In this document: piece after piece, positions 24,916-32,900 of the stretch
Layout: each line of letters starts with the position of its first letter
Numbering within the stretch: position 1 is the stretch's first letter
Source: Candidatus Kerfeldbacteria bacterium CG15_BIG_FIL_POST_REV_8_21_14_020_45_12
GTDB lineage: Bacteria; Patescibacteriota; Patescibacteriia; UBA9570; XYC2-FULL-38-9
Direction: 5' to 3'
Length of the DNA: 40,788 nt
Assembly (NCBI GenBank): GCA_002781785.1
Contig: PFGC01000028.1
Coordinates: 1-40,788 of the forward strand
Notes under the pieces: model-generated
What the model was told of the DNA's origin: nothing
Databases searched by the model: none
What the model saw: the letters and a program-made list of their open reading frames with translations, nothing else
Translations under genes and position numbers: made by a program

Positions 24916-25713
24916 TCAGCCATTGTTCTCGCCGACGCTTTTTAGCTTATCTAAAGGAAACCGAGAGGCTTCGCCAAGTATTTCAGTTAGTTCTTTGCTA
25001 GCTGCGTCAGATTGCGCAACGGTCACTTCTTGGCTTTGCAAAATACCAGTGTCTAAATTGGCTGTGTCATTTTCATCATTAGCTTCTGTTTCCGCTAATT
25101 GACTGAGCTTTTCTTCTGACTCTGCAAAAACGTCCAAGGCGTCGAGCACATCCGGTAGATCCTCATCTTTTTCGAAATAATAACCATCATTTGATCCGCC
25201 TCCGGCAATGTCATTAACTAGTAACGCGTTTCCTTCTGGGACCACAACATATCCATCGTTTTGTGGGTAGACAGACATCGAAGCGCCAGCTGAATCAGAA
25301 GAGAAGGTGACGTATGTGCTGCCATCATCATTCATCATTATCATTGGCATGAACCTTTCACCAAAGGTCTCCGTAATTAGATCAGTTAACTCACCCGCTC
25401 TTTGTTGTTGTTTAGCGATTTCAGGAGACATTCCTTCATTTACGTCTTCCGTAGAGGTGGTGTCAGTATCTCCAAAAGGCTCTGGCACTCTATCAAGAGT
25501 AGACCTCATTGCTAAATTAGTATTTATCTCAAGATTGCCACCAGCTGCAGACTCAATAGAGGTTGATTCCATGGTAGGTGCGGCAGGCGTTTCACCTGTA
25601 GCCGCACCACCCGTAAGGCTAGTGGCGGCAAAGAGGAGAGCCTCTTTTGTTCCAAATGTACCAGACTTTTTTTTGCTGTACGGTGGTCTTCGTACTGATC
25701 CAGGCTCTCCCAT
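24916..25713 (-). CDS. Low-complexity acidic protein of unknown function, 265 aa
   Basis: It begins MGEPGSVRRPPYSKKKSGTF. The basic N-terminus is followed by a weakly hydrophobic Ala/Leu/Thr stretch at about 24-45 that could be a poor signal or a membrane-associated segment. Residues about 45-100 are disordered. A compact part follows at 100-200 (MPMIMMNDDGSTYVTFSS, DGYVVVPEGNALLVND), then an acidic, Gln/Glu-rich tail. No family recognised. It is probably first in a two-gene unit with the 417-aa protein. A TATAAA lies about 45 nt upstream without a strong -35. Confidence 0.72.
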   Translation of the reverse strand: MGEPGSVRRPPYSKKKSGTFGTKEALLFAATSLTGGAATGETPAAPTMESTSIESAAGGNLEINTNLAMRSTLDRVPEPFGDTDTTSTEDVNEGMSPEIAKQQQRAGELTDLITETFGERFMPMIMMNDDGSTYVTFSSDSAGASMSVYPQNDGYVVVPEGNALLVNDIAGGGSNDGYYFEKDEDLPDVLDALDVFAESEEKLSQLAETEANDENDTANLDTGILQSQEVTVAQSDAASKELTEILGEASRFPLDKLKSVGENNG

Positions 25714-25815
25714 AGCTATGTTTTAATGATGATTAAATAAGACACATCTATTTAGATTATTTATACCATACCCGCAGTTCCTGGCTTAATGCAAGTTATC
25801 CTAAGTTAGGCAAAT

Positions 25816-25847
25816 AAAAACAGTCCAGGACAAACCGGACTGTTTTT
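25816..25847 (-). terminator. Terminator of tRNA-Glu
   Basis: CAGTCC and GGACTG form the stem with T runs on both strands, 10 nt past the tRNA 3' end. Confidence 0.85.
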
Positions 25848-25857
25848 ATAGATAGTG

Positions 25858-25929
25858 TACCCGCACGGGGAATTGAACCCCGATTGCCAGGATGAAAACC
25901 TGGTGTCCTAACCATTAGACGATGCGGGC
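25858..25929 (-). tRNA. tRNA-Glu (anticodon TTC)
   Basis: The minus strand folds as a cloverleaf of 72 nt. The acceptor is GCCCGCA/TGCGGGT with discriminator A. The anticodon stem CCAGG/CCTGG has loop TTTTCAT (anticodon TTC). The T arm is CGGGG-TTCAATT-CCCCG. The variable loop is 4 nt. CCA is not encoded; CAC follows. It has its own strong promoter and terminator. Confidence 0.96.
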
Positions 25930-25951
25930 ATGAATCAAAAACGCAAGCCGG

Positions 25952-25980
25952 AGTATATCAGTGCAGCACTGGCCAGTCAA
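25952..25980 (-). promoter_or_regulatory. Promoter of tRNA-Glu
   Basis: The minus strand reads TTGACT, 17 nt, TATACT. The last bases CTGATATACTC match the promoter of the RNA gene at 29.67 kb. The -35 abuts the T tract of the lipoprotein terminator. Confidence 0.85.
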
Positions 25981-26017
25981 GAAAAAAAAGAAGCGCACAC
26001 TGATCTGTCGTGCACGC
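25981..26017 (-). terminator. Terminator of the lipoprotein gene
   Basis: GCGTGCAC and GTGTGCGC pair on the minus strand, followed by TTCTTTTTTTT. Confidence 0.85.
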
Positions 26018-26024
26018 CATTGAT

Positions 26025-26429
26025 TCACCCGCAGTAGACCTTGTCCTCGCCCGCCGATCGAACGGCGATGACGCAGGTAGATCCCTCGTACCAGGTGAAG
26101 ACTCCACTGGAGAAGTCACGTTCTCCTGGGAAGAGAATCAGCTCGAGGCAGGTGATGACCTCCTCATCACCCTTGTCCTCGGGTTGCCAGAAGTCTTTTG
26201 TGAAGATTGGAATGTAGACAGAGTCGTCCGTCTTGACCGTCAGGGAGTCTTCCAGCAGGTGCTTGGTGTCCACCTCGCCCTCGCCACAAGTCTCTTCCGT
26301 CGGATTCACGAGGAGAACTTGGTAGAGAGAGACTTCCACATCGTAGTGGAAGCGGTTTATGACCAGCAGACTGTTTTGGTTGCAGCCTGTGATTCCCAGG
26401 ACAAGCATCAGGCACAGTAATGCGCGCAT
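26025..26429 (-). CDS. Small lipoprotein of unknown function, GC-rich codon use
   Basis: The protein has 134 aa. Residues 1-16 are a lipoprotein signal peptide ending in the lipobox ITGC (Cys16), so it should be lipid-anchored outside the membrane. The mature part is acidic with four more cysteines (ETCGEGE, ITCLEL, STCVIA, VYCG), possibly in disulfides. AAAGGAG lies about 6 nt before the ATG, one of the best SD sites in the window. Codons prefer C or G at the third position, as in the other GC-rich units. It has its own promoter and terminator and sits between tRNA-Glu and hsp20. No family recognised. Confidence 0.8.
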   Translation of the reverse strand: MRALLCLMLVLGITGCNQNSLLVINRFHYDVEVSLYQVLLVNPTEETCGEGEVDTKHLLEDSLTVKTDDSVYIPIFTKDFWQPEDKGDEEVITCLELILFPGERDFSSGVFTWYEGSTCVIAVRSAGEDKVYCG

Positions 26430-26459
26430 GACCTACTCCTTTTGATGAAGGTCAAAATA

Positions 26460-26488
26460 CTTTTACTCCAGTTCGACAAACGAGTCAA
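26460..26488 (-). promoter_or_regulatory. Candidate promoter of the lipoprotein gene
   Basis: The minus strand reads TTGACT, 17 nt, TAAAAG, a weak -10 about 30 nt before the ATG. Confidence 0.4.
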
Positions 26489-26494
26489 ATCTGC

Positions 26495-26523
26495 TTGCTT
26501 AATAGAGCCACAATAAGTATAAT
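26495..26523 (+). promoter_or_regulatory. Promoter of the hsp20 gene
   Basis: TTGCTT, 17 nt, TATAAT, 18 nt before the ATG. No heat-shock (CIRCE-type) inverted repeat is seen. Confidence 0.7.
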
Positions 26524-26541
26524 TCTATTGAATAAAAAAAC

Positions 26542-27096
26542 ATGTCAGACTCAGATTCATTCGCCAAAAAAATAAAAGAACTCAGTGGTCCTGAAGTTCA
26601 GTTTACGGACGATTTTTTTGAACAGTCTTTTGTTGAAGTAGCATCCTTGCGCTCGCTAAAACAAGGTGCTGCTGAAGGGTCAAAAAGAACCATCACCGAT
26701 GATTACAACCCTCAAGATATCGATGATGAGTGGCTAGAGCAGCCCGATGATGAATCTTATGATGGGCAGCTAGCTGTTGATGTTTATCAGACAGCCGACG
26801 CTATTATTATCACTTCAACCGTAGCCGGAGTGCGTGGCGAAGACCTAGACGTTCAGATGAATGGAGACATGGTTACAATTAAGGGGCGACGTCGTGACCC
26901 AGGTAAAAAAATCCCGGCCGATGACTATTTTTTGCAGGAGTGCTATTGGGGCGGGTTCTCCAGATCAGTAATACTTCCGGTTGATATTCAACACGAAAAG
27001 ATCGAAGCTACTCTAGAAAACGGTATCCTGACCATTAGCTTGCCTAAGTCAGCTCGCTCTCGCAATGGGAAGATTGATGTTTTGGAAGTATCGTAA
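26542..27096 (+). CDS. Hsp20/alpha-crystallin family small heat-shock protein
   Basis: The protein has 184 aa. The alpha-crystallin domain runs from about 76 to 175: LAVDVYQTADAIIITSTVAG, then the core GRRRDPGKK and the conserved strand VDIQHEKIEATLENGILTISLPK near the C-terminus. The acidic N-terminal 75 residues, with many Asp and Glu, are longer than usual and probably flexible. It should be an ATP-independent cytoplasmic holdase chaperone. No SD. The next promoter's -35 begins directly after its stop codon, so the downstream genes have their own start. Confidence 0.92.
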   Translation: MSDSDSFAKKIKELSGPEVQFTDDFFEQSFVEVASLRSLKQGAAEGSKRTITDDYNPQDIDDEWLEQPDDESYDGQLAVDVYQTADAIIITSTVAGVRGEDLDVQMNGDMVTIKGRRRDPGKKIPADDYFLQECYWGGFSRSVILPVDIQHEKIEATLENGILTISLPKSARSRNGKIDVLEVS

Positions 27097-27126
27097 TTGA
27101 CAACTCGCTTCTGGCGGTGATAACGT
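27097..27126 (+). promoter_or_regulatory. Promoter of the small-protein/vanW unit
   Basis: TTGACA, 18 nt, TAACGT, starting right after the hsp20 stop. Confidence 0.5.
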
Positions 27127-27158
27127 GAGCGGCCGCAGTATTTTAACTCCCACCGAGT

Positions 27159-27401
27159 ATGTCTATATTTCAAAAAGTCACTGTTAAATCAACCTCTCCT
27201 CAGGCCGTCACCGTCACTCTCCCAGATGGTCACGATTTTGAATGGTCAATCTCTGAAGATGATCCGACGCTAGCTGCCATTAAAGATGGAGATCAAGTTA
27301 TTCTCACACTTACCACTACCCACGCAATTTTGAACGAATTGATGAGCAGTTCCAATGAGCACGCCCCAAACACCCCACAAACAAAACCAGTCCAAGGCTA
27401 A
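27159..27401 (+). CDS. Small protein of unknown function, 80 aa
   Basis: It begins MSIFQKVTVKSTSPQAVTV; residues 1-55 look beta-rich (TVTLPDGHDFEWSI, GDQVILTL) and the tail is hydrophilic. No signal or membrane segment. It follows a promoter and overlaps the start of vanW by 47 nt in another frame, so the two are probably co-transcribed and translationally linked. No family recognised; reality is supported by position and codon use rather than by homology. Confidence 0.65.
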   Translation: MSIFQKVTVKSTSPQAVTVTLPDGHDFEWSISEDDPTLAAIKDGDQVILTLTTTHAILNELMSSSNEHAPNTPQTKPVQG

Positions 27402-29406
27402 GCCTCCCGTTAAGGATCTGCCCGCCTCATCAAAAAAAAGGCAAAGATTCCGGAGAGTTGCCGTTGTTATCTCGGTCTTAGCTAGTATTATTTTACTTAT
27501 TATTGCCATTGGGCTCGGTTTATACGACCAATTTTTGAGTCGTTTTGAGAATAAAGTATATCCAGGTGTGGCGGTGGCTGATGTTGTTGTTTCAGGTTTA
27601 ACCTATAGTGAGGCATTAGAAGCAGTCGACAGTAAGGTAGATCAGTTGTATCAGTCGGGTATACTAATTGAATTTTCTGGGGCAGGAGCAGTAACTGAAG
27701 AGACCAATTCTTCATTGGTACTGCTGCCTGAAATTGTACCGTTATCATTTAGCGGTACGGTGCAGACGCTCTATTCTACTCAAAGTGAAGCTGCTATAGA
27801 TAAAGCCTTTGCCATCGGGCGCACCGGAAGTCAACGGGAGCAGAGTTTGGCTCAGTTTAACGCTTGGCGATCTGGCAGAAATATTATGTTAGACGAAACA
27901 ATTAATCGCCAGATCATTGAGGATCTGATTGTCGAAAACTTTAGTTCTTTTGAATCGCCGTCACAAAACGCTAGTCTATTTATTACTACTGACGGTTCGG
28001 TAGAAATAGTTCCAGAGCAATCTGGAATGGAGTTTGATGTCACTTCAATAGTTGATCAAGTTGTTGAGCAGATCCAGAATTTGGATTCAACTTCCATTGT
28101 AATTTCCTTGCAGTCCATTTCCCCAGAAGTCACAGCAGCAGATGTCACTAATGACCTGGACGTTATTAACGACTTATTATCTCGAGCTCCAGTTACTATT
28201 ACTTGGGAAGATAAGACTTGGACTTATGATCGTGCAGAGGTTGGTAGTTGGTTAAATTATTCTACCCAAGGTCAATTGAGCATTGATGCTAATATTTTAG
28301 AGGACAGTCTCTCAAAGCCAGCCGCTGAGGTTGTGGTTAGTCCTCAAGAAGGCCGTTGGCAGGTTGATAAGGACGCTGGAGGAAGCGTTGTTGGCTTAAC
28401 CCAATTTAGTGAGGCTCAAGAGGGGCGTACGATTGATTACTTGGCCACAAGCGTTGCTATTATGGAGTATCTACAGGGAGTCAGTGATGATGTGGTCTTG
28501 TCCGTGGTAGTAGAAGAACCCAAGTTCTCGCAGGAAAATGCCAATGATTTAGGCATTAAAGATATTCTTGGCACTGGCCACTCCAATATGGCTGGGAGTC
28601 CATATAACCGTCGTCAAAACATCTCACGAGGGATAGAGTTACTAAACGGGTTACTAATTGCTCCTAATGAGGAATTTTCTTTGGTTGATGCTCTTCAGCC
28701 TTTTACCCTTGAGAATGGCTATGTAGCAGAATTAGTTATTAAAGGTAATGAAACAACCCCTGAGGTTGGTGGAGGTCTTTGCCAAATTGGCACTACTACT
28801 TTTCGCGGAGCTATGTTTTCTGGACTTGATATCACCGCCCGTCAAAACCATTCCTATGCCGTGTCCTACTACGCTGATGATCGCAACGGTCTACCTGGCA
28901 CTGACGCCACTATTTATGAAGGCTGGCCTGATCTTCGTTTTATAAATGACACTCCTGGATATATTTTGCTACAGACTCGCCTGGAAGGAAATGATTTATA
29001 CTTTGATTATTGGGGAACCGATGACGGTCGTATAGCTGATTTTACGCCACCAACCATCAGTGGTTGGGTTTCGCCGCCACCAACTAAGGAGGTCGAAACC
29101 ACTGAGCTAGCTCCAGGCGAGCGACGTTGCACAGAGTCAGCCCACGCAGGTACCAGCGCTGCCTTTGATTACACCATTCAATATCTTGATGGCACTTCCC
29201 ATCAAGAGACCTTTACCTCAACCTATAAACCTTGGCAGGCCGTCTGCTTGGTTGGCGTTGACCCGGCGGCTGCTTTAGAAGAAGCTGATACCGTTGATGA
29301 TCCCGTTGAGGACACCACTTCGCCAGAAACGGAGGATCCTGCAGACACCACAGGCGATGTCCAGCCTAAAAAGAAAAAGAACGCAGCTAAAACCACCGGT
29401 GAGTAG
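27355..29406 (+). CDS. VanW-family envelope protein with peptidoglycan-binding-like repeats and a G5-like domain
   Basis: The protein has 683 aa. The N-terminus is basic and cytoplasmic, with one membrane helix at about 35-57. Residues about 60-400 contain two PG_binding_4-type regions (VYPGVAVADVVVSGLTYSEAL near 68). The VanW domain spans about 414-560 with NISRGIELLNGLLIAPNEEF, VGGGLCQIGTTTFRGA and NHSYAVSYY. A G5-like beta domain follows (about 570-640), then an acidic Thr/Pro tail ending in a Lys-rich patch. Such proteins sit outside the membrane and are linked to cell-wall interaction; the exact role is unknown. It ends in a strong terminator. Confidence 0.92.
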   Translation: MSTPQTPHKQNQSKAKPPVKDLPASSKKRQRFRRVAVVISVLASIILLIIAIGLGLYDQFLSRFENKVYPGVAVADVVVSGLTYSEALEAVDSKVDQLYQSGILIEFSGAGAVTEETNSSLVLLPEIVPLSFSGTVQTLYSTQSEAAIDKAFAIGRTGSQREQSLAQFNAWRSGRNIMLDETINRQIIEDLIVENFSSFESPSQNASLFITTDGSVEIVPEQSGMEFDVTSIVDQVVEQIQNLDSTSIVISLQSISPEVTAADVTNDLDVINDLLSRAPVTITWEDKTWTYDRAEVGSWLNYSTQGQLSIDANILEDSLSKPAAEVVVSPQEGRWQVDKDAGGSVVGLTQFSEAQEGRTIDYLATSVAIMEYLQGVSDDVVLSVVVEEPKFSQENANDLGIKDILGTGHSNMAGSPYNRRQNISRGIELLNGLLIAPNEEFSLVDALQPFTLENGYVAELVIKGNETTPEVGGGLCQIGTTTFRGAMFSGLDITARQNHSYAVSYYADDRNGLPGTDATIYEGWPDLRFINDTPGYILLQTRLEGNDLYFDYWGTDDGRIADFTPPTISGWVSPPPTKEVETTELAPGERRCTESAHAGTSAAFDYTIQYLDGTSHQETFTSTYKPWQAVCLVGVDPAAALEEADTVDDPVEDTTSPETEDPADTTGDVQPKKKKNAAKTTGE

Positions 29407-29424
29407 TATACAGAGCCAGTTTAC

Positions 29425-29457
29425 AAAAACTAGCGCTTGAATGCGCTAGTTTTTTTG
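29425..29457. terminator. Terminator after vanW
   Basis: ACTAGCGC and GCGCTAGT with a 6-nt loop, then a run of T. A run of A on the left makes it usable from the other strand too. Confidence 0.92.
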
Positions 29458-29462
29458 GTAAT

Positions 29463-29669
29463 AAAAAAGTGACCATCACTATTCAGCAGGCAAGAGAATG
29501 TATATTTGGAAGATTCGAGCCGGAGCCTGAATTTTCCAAGGAACACCTTCCCATGCTTGTCGTGCCTGCTGGATAGTTGTGGCCACCCAATAAATCACTT
29601 TTTCAACAAATCTCTTATTTGTTTACCTCGTCCTTAAGACCTCTGAAGTCAGGTCATGTCGATTAGGAC
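29463..29669 (-). ncRNA. Candidate structured non-coding RNA, about 207 nt (family not recognised; possibly 6S-like)
   Basis: A consensus promoter points into it and it ends in a hairpin followed by six T. The minus-strand RNA has three parts. Hairpin 1 near the 5' end is GACCU...AGGUC inside GUCCUAA...UUAAGGAC. Hairpin 2 is AACAAAU...AUUUGUU. The third is a hairpin of about 118 nt whose outer stem pairs 24 positions with two mismatches (GUGGCCACAAC... with ...GUGAUGGUCAC), with an internal bubble, a small GGAA...UUCC stem and an apical UUGGAA...UUCCAA helix. A long hairpin with a central bubble recalls 6S RNA, but SRP, tmRNA, RNase P and T-box signatures are absent. Function is inferred only. 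Confidence 0.68.
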
Positions 29670-29674
29670 CGGAG

Positions 29675-29703
29675 AGTATATCAGCGTCCGCGCGTCCTGT
29701 CAA
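29675..29703 (-). promoter_or_regulatory. Strong promoter of the candidate ncRNA
   Basis: The minus strand reads TTGACA, 17 nt, TATACT, as good as any promoter in the window, and ends in the same CTGATATACTC as the tRNA-Glu promoter. Confidence 0.85.
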
Positions 29704-29748
29704 GGCCTGTCTACGCGACGGGCGGTGTTTTTTGCCCAACATTAGTTC

Positions 29749-29897
29749 TTTTCCACAGATTATGTGGATTAAACTGTGGACAGTTCAATGGGTGGGCGCC
29801 CTATTAGGGGGAGACAATTGACAAAATAGCCTCAAAATGCTACAATAACCTCATAAGTAAGCGCTCATCCACAGTTTATTTATAAACTGTGGAAAAA
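29749..29897. other. Cluster of five DnaA-box-like 9-mers
   Basis: TTTTCCACA (29749-29757), TAATCCACA (29763-29771, minus), CTGTCCACA (29775-29783, minus), TCATCCACA (29865-29873) and TTTTCCACA (29889-29897, minus). Each differs from TTATCCACA at one position, or two for the third. The last two form the arms of a 10-bp inverted repeat. They flank the promoter of the giant gene. This could be an origin or a DnaA-regulated promoter. Confidence 0.5.
29818..29846 (+). promoter_or_regulatory. Strong promoter of the second giant surface protein gene
   Basis: TTGACA, 17 nt, TACAAT with a TGC extension; the spacer is related to that at 8324-8340. The leader of about 90 nt contains CCACAGTTTA-TTTA-TAAACTGTGG (29869-29892) and TCGCTAA-GA-TTAGCGA (29918-29933). 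Confidence 0.9.
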
Positions 29898-29943
29898 CTT
29901 ATCTGGCGCCATCTGTTTCGCTAAGATTAGCGATAGTAGTACC

Positions 29944-32900
29944 ATGAAAAAAAATAACAAACACTACAAACAAGCATCTGCCCTTCGCATGCACAGGTAT
30001 ATAAAAATTCAGGAGCAAGCGTACAGAGACGCTAAGTCTAAATCATTCGCGGGACGTCTTGTGGCGGCAGCTGGTTTATTTTCTGGATATCTGGCTTTTG
30101 CGGCCCATAGTGCCATGCGGGTACTGCTGTCTTCGTCAGCTAGTAGTTTTGAGGCTTTACATTCTCAAAATGAGGATGGTCTGTGGTCTGCCTCTTATAC
30201 TCAGCATGTTAAGTTTAAACGCCACGTCCGACTCTATACGGTAGGATCATCAGCTGGTCTGATAGCTGGAATTGTATTGTCGATCAGTATTGCCCAATCA
30301 ATCTTTCCAGTTCAGAGAGTCCTAGCTGGCCCAACTCTAGACGTAACTTCTAGTGCAGACGCCGGTCCAGGTAGCTTAAGGAGAGCTATTGTCGACGCAA
30401 ACAACTCACCTGCCGATCAGACTCCAGAAATTATCATCAAGTTAGCTGGAACACCGACTATCACATTAGCCAGCGCGCTACCAGCCATCAATCACAGCAA
30501 TGTCAGTATTCATGTTGCTGACAACATTGATTCACTTGGGGCTATTGTTGATGGAACCGCCCTAGCGCCCGGAACAAATTGTTTGGCCCTGACTCAGGCG
30601 GCCGCTGGTAGTTCCGTTGGTGGCTTGGCCTTTGGTGGATGTCCGTTTGCTGGAGTTCATGTTCAGGGTAATGATATTAGGATTGGTAAAAATACCGCGG
30701 TAAAGGATCGTGTATTTGTATTCGGAACGACCTCAGGAATCATGGTTGACGCAACCGCTGCCCGGGCGGTCATTGAGAATGTTCGCATCGGGGTTAAGCC
30801 AGACGGTACGTCCGGCCCACTGTCTGGAAATGGCATTATTGTTAATGGAGACGACGCTACCATTGGACGCGTCGTAATAGGAAATTCCAACTTTGGATTA
30901 GAAATCAGGGGCAGTAATGCAAGTGTCACTAGTGGATTGTTTGGGGTAAAGAGTGACGGCGCTCTAATTCCAAACACACTATCCGGCCTAAATATCACTA
31001 TGGCTACGGGTACTCAAATTATTGGGACGGATGGAGATATTGTAGTCGCTGGTAATGGTGGCTCGGGTATATTTATAGATCAGTCAGAATCAACCACCGT
31101 GGCAAATGCCTATGTGGGAGTTAAGCCTGGGGCCGGTGATCTGGGCAATGGAGCCAATGGAATCATCGTTAATAGTTCTAACAATACTACCATTGGAAAG
31201 AATGTCTCTGGTGTCGCTCAACCAGTCGTCATTGGTTACAATAAAGGAAGTGGTATTACGATCAATAATGGCAGTCAAGGCACTAAAATAAGCGAGGTAA
31301 GAATTGGCACTGATCTAGCGGGAACTGCCGATCTAGGTAACAGCGGTCCTGGTATATTAGTCCAAAGCTTCTCTGGTTTAGCGATCGGCAACCAACAACA
31401 CACCACAACTGTAGCCAATAATGAAGCTAATGGGATTGATATAGGCAATCCGACTGGCGGGGTTTTAAGTGTCACAAATGTATCCTCTTACAACAACGCT
31501 GGTCACGGCATCAAGATAGTTGGCACTGCCAATGTTCATGATCCATTAGTTTCACAAAATACCATTGGCTCAAATGGAGCAAACGGTATTCACTTAGAGT
31601 CGATACATGATGGTATTACCATTCAAGATAATGTTATTAAAGGTGTCGGTACAGGAATCTTCCTCTCAGACGTGCTTGGCTGTACCGTCACGGGAAATAC
31701 GATGCAGGCTTATACCAAAGAAGGTTTAGCGATTGATGCTGGAAGCCAGAATTGCACGGTTGTTGATAATAATTTTGGTTACAATTCAATTGACCAGTCT
31801 GTGTCCGGTGGACAGTTTGGCATCAGTATTTCTGGAGCCTCATCGAATATAATTATTGGTTCAAGTGATTTGTCGGGACAAAATAGATTTGCTGGAAATT
31901 CTACCTTTCATCTTAACATCAAGGGGCAGTCACAGCGGGTTTCATTTCTAGTAAATAGCTTTATTGATGGCTTTCCAGAAAAGTTACTGCAATTAGAATC
32001 TGGATCCAATACGGGAGGGCCTGGACAGCCAGTGATAAGCTCGGTAAGTAATACTTCAGTTCAAGGCACAGGAGGTCTGCAGGATGGGGTTGTCTATTTT
32101 TATCTAAATGGAACATGGATTGCTTCAGACTCAACTATCTTAGCAGATGGACTTTGGGAAATTACGGCTGATGTAATTGGACAGGATTCATTTAATTTTA
32201 CAGTCGGCGATGAGCTTGCAGTTATTAGTAAAAGCTCTAATGGCAACTCGTCAATATTTTCAACTGCCTGGACTTATACGGAAGACGAAGAGGAAGAGGA
32301 GGTTATAGTTACTCCACCTGAGCTTCAGCTTACAGCGACGCTCGGCGAAATCACAGCCAGCACTGTAGAAATTCAAGTCACTTCAAATCGTGAATCAACG
32401 GCAACTGTTGTTTATGGTATTGATTCACAAAACCTTGCTAGCACATTACAGTCAACTGTTTTACAAAAAAGTCATAACCTAAAACTTACTGGGCTAACTC
32501 CTGGTACTGATTACTTCTATCGCGTAACAGTGGCCAGTGATAGTGATTCTGCTCAAACTCAAATTCTCTCATTTCAGACCCTGGGTGCTCTTGATTCAGA
32601 GCTAAAAGTCGCAACAGCTACTGTAAACAAACGTGTCGTATATGATGCAAAAAAGAATTTAAACTTAGAGCCAGATCAGCCGGTAGCCATTACATTAGAA
32701 GAGCTGTCGAAAGATCGTGACGTTCGTTTTAACATAAAAAAGTCCAAAGATGAGTTTGTTGTAAAAGGTGATTGGAAGACTTCAAATAATGGCGAAGTCT
32801 CGCAAGAGTTTAAAAATCTTAAGCGCTACATTCAGTACACTGCTCATGCGCAGGTCCGTAATAGTAAGAAAAATAAGGAGCAGTCTACATTTACTAAAAT

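Larger units (their letters stand above)
29407..29943. other. Gene-free 537-bp region between vanW and the second giant gene
   Basis: No protein gene is visible. In order it holds the vanW terminator, a minus-strand RNA gene of about 207 nt, that gene's strong promoter, a GGGC...GCCC hairpin (about 29720-29735), five DnaA-box-like sequences (29749-29897), and the strong promoter plus structured leader of the giant surface protein gene. Confidence 0.8.

Noticed and set aside
18216-26488. Integron or transposon origin of the GC-rich units
   Set aside because: I found no integrase, transposase, attC-like site or flanking direct repeats around any of the four. The shared TTCTTTTTTT-CTTGAC at two junctions is explained by a terminator T tract running into a -35 box.
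27109-27126. Resemblance to the lambda PL/OL1 region (CTGGCGGTGATA after TTGACA)
   Set aside because: Only about 12 bases match, there is no second operator half pattern and no phage gene nearby. I treat it as coincidence within an ordinary promoter.
29463-29669. SRP RNA, tmRNA, RNase P RNA or T-box as identity of the RNA gene
   Set aside because: The SRP domain IV GGAAG/AGCAGC pattern, the tmRNA ends, the RNase P GAGGAAAGUC motif and the UGGNACCGCG T-box core are all absent. GGGUGGCCAC only superficially resembles a T-box.
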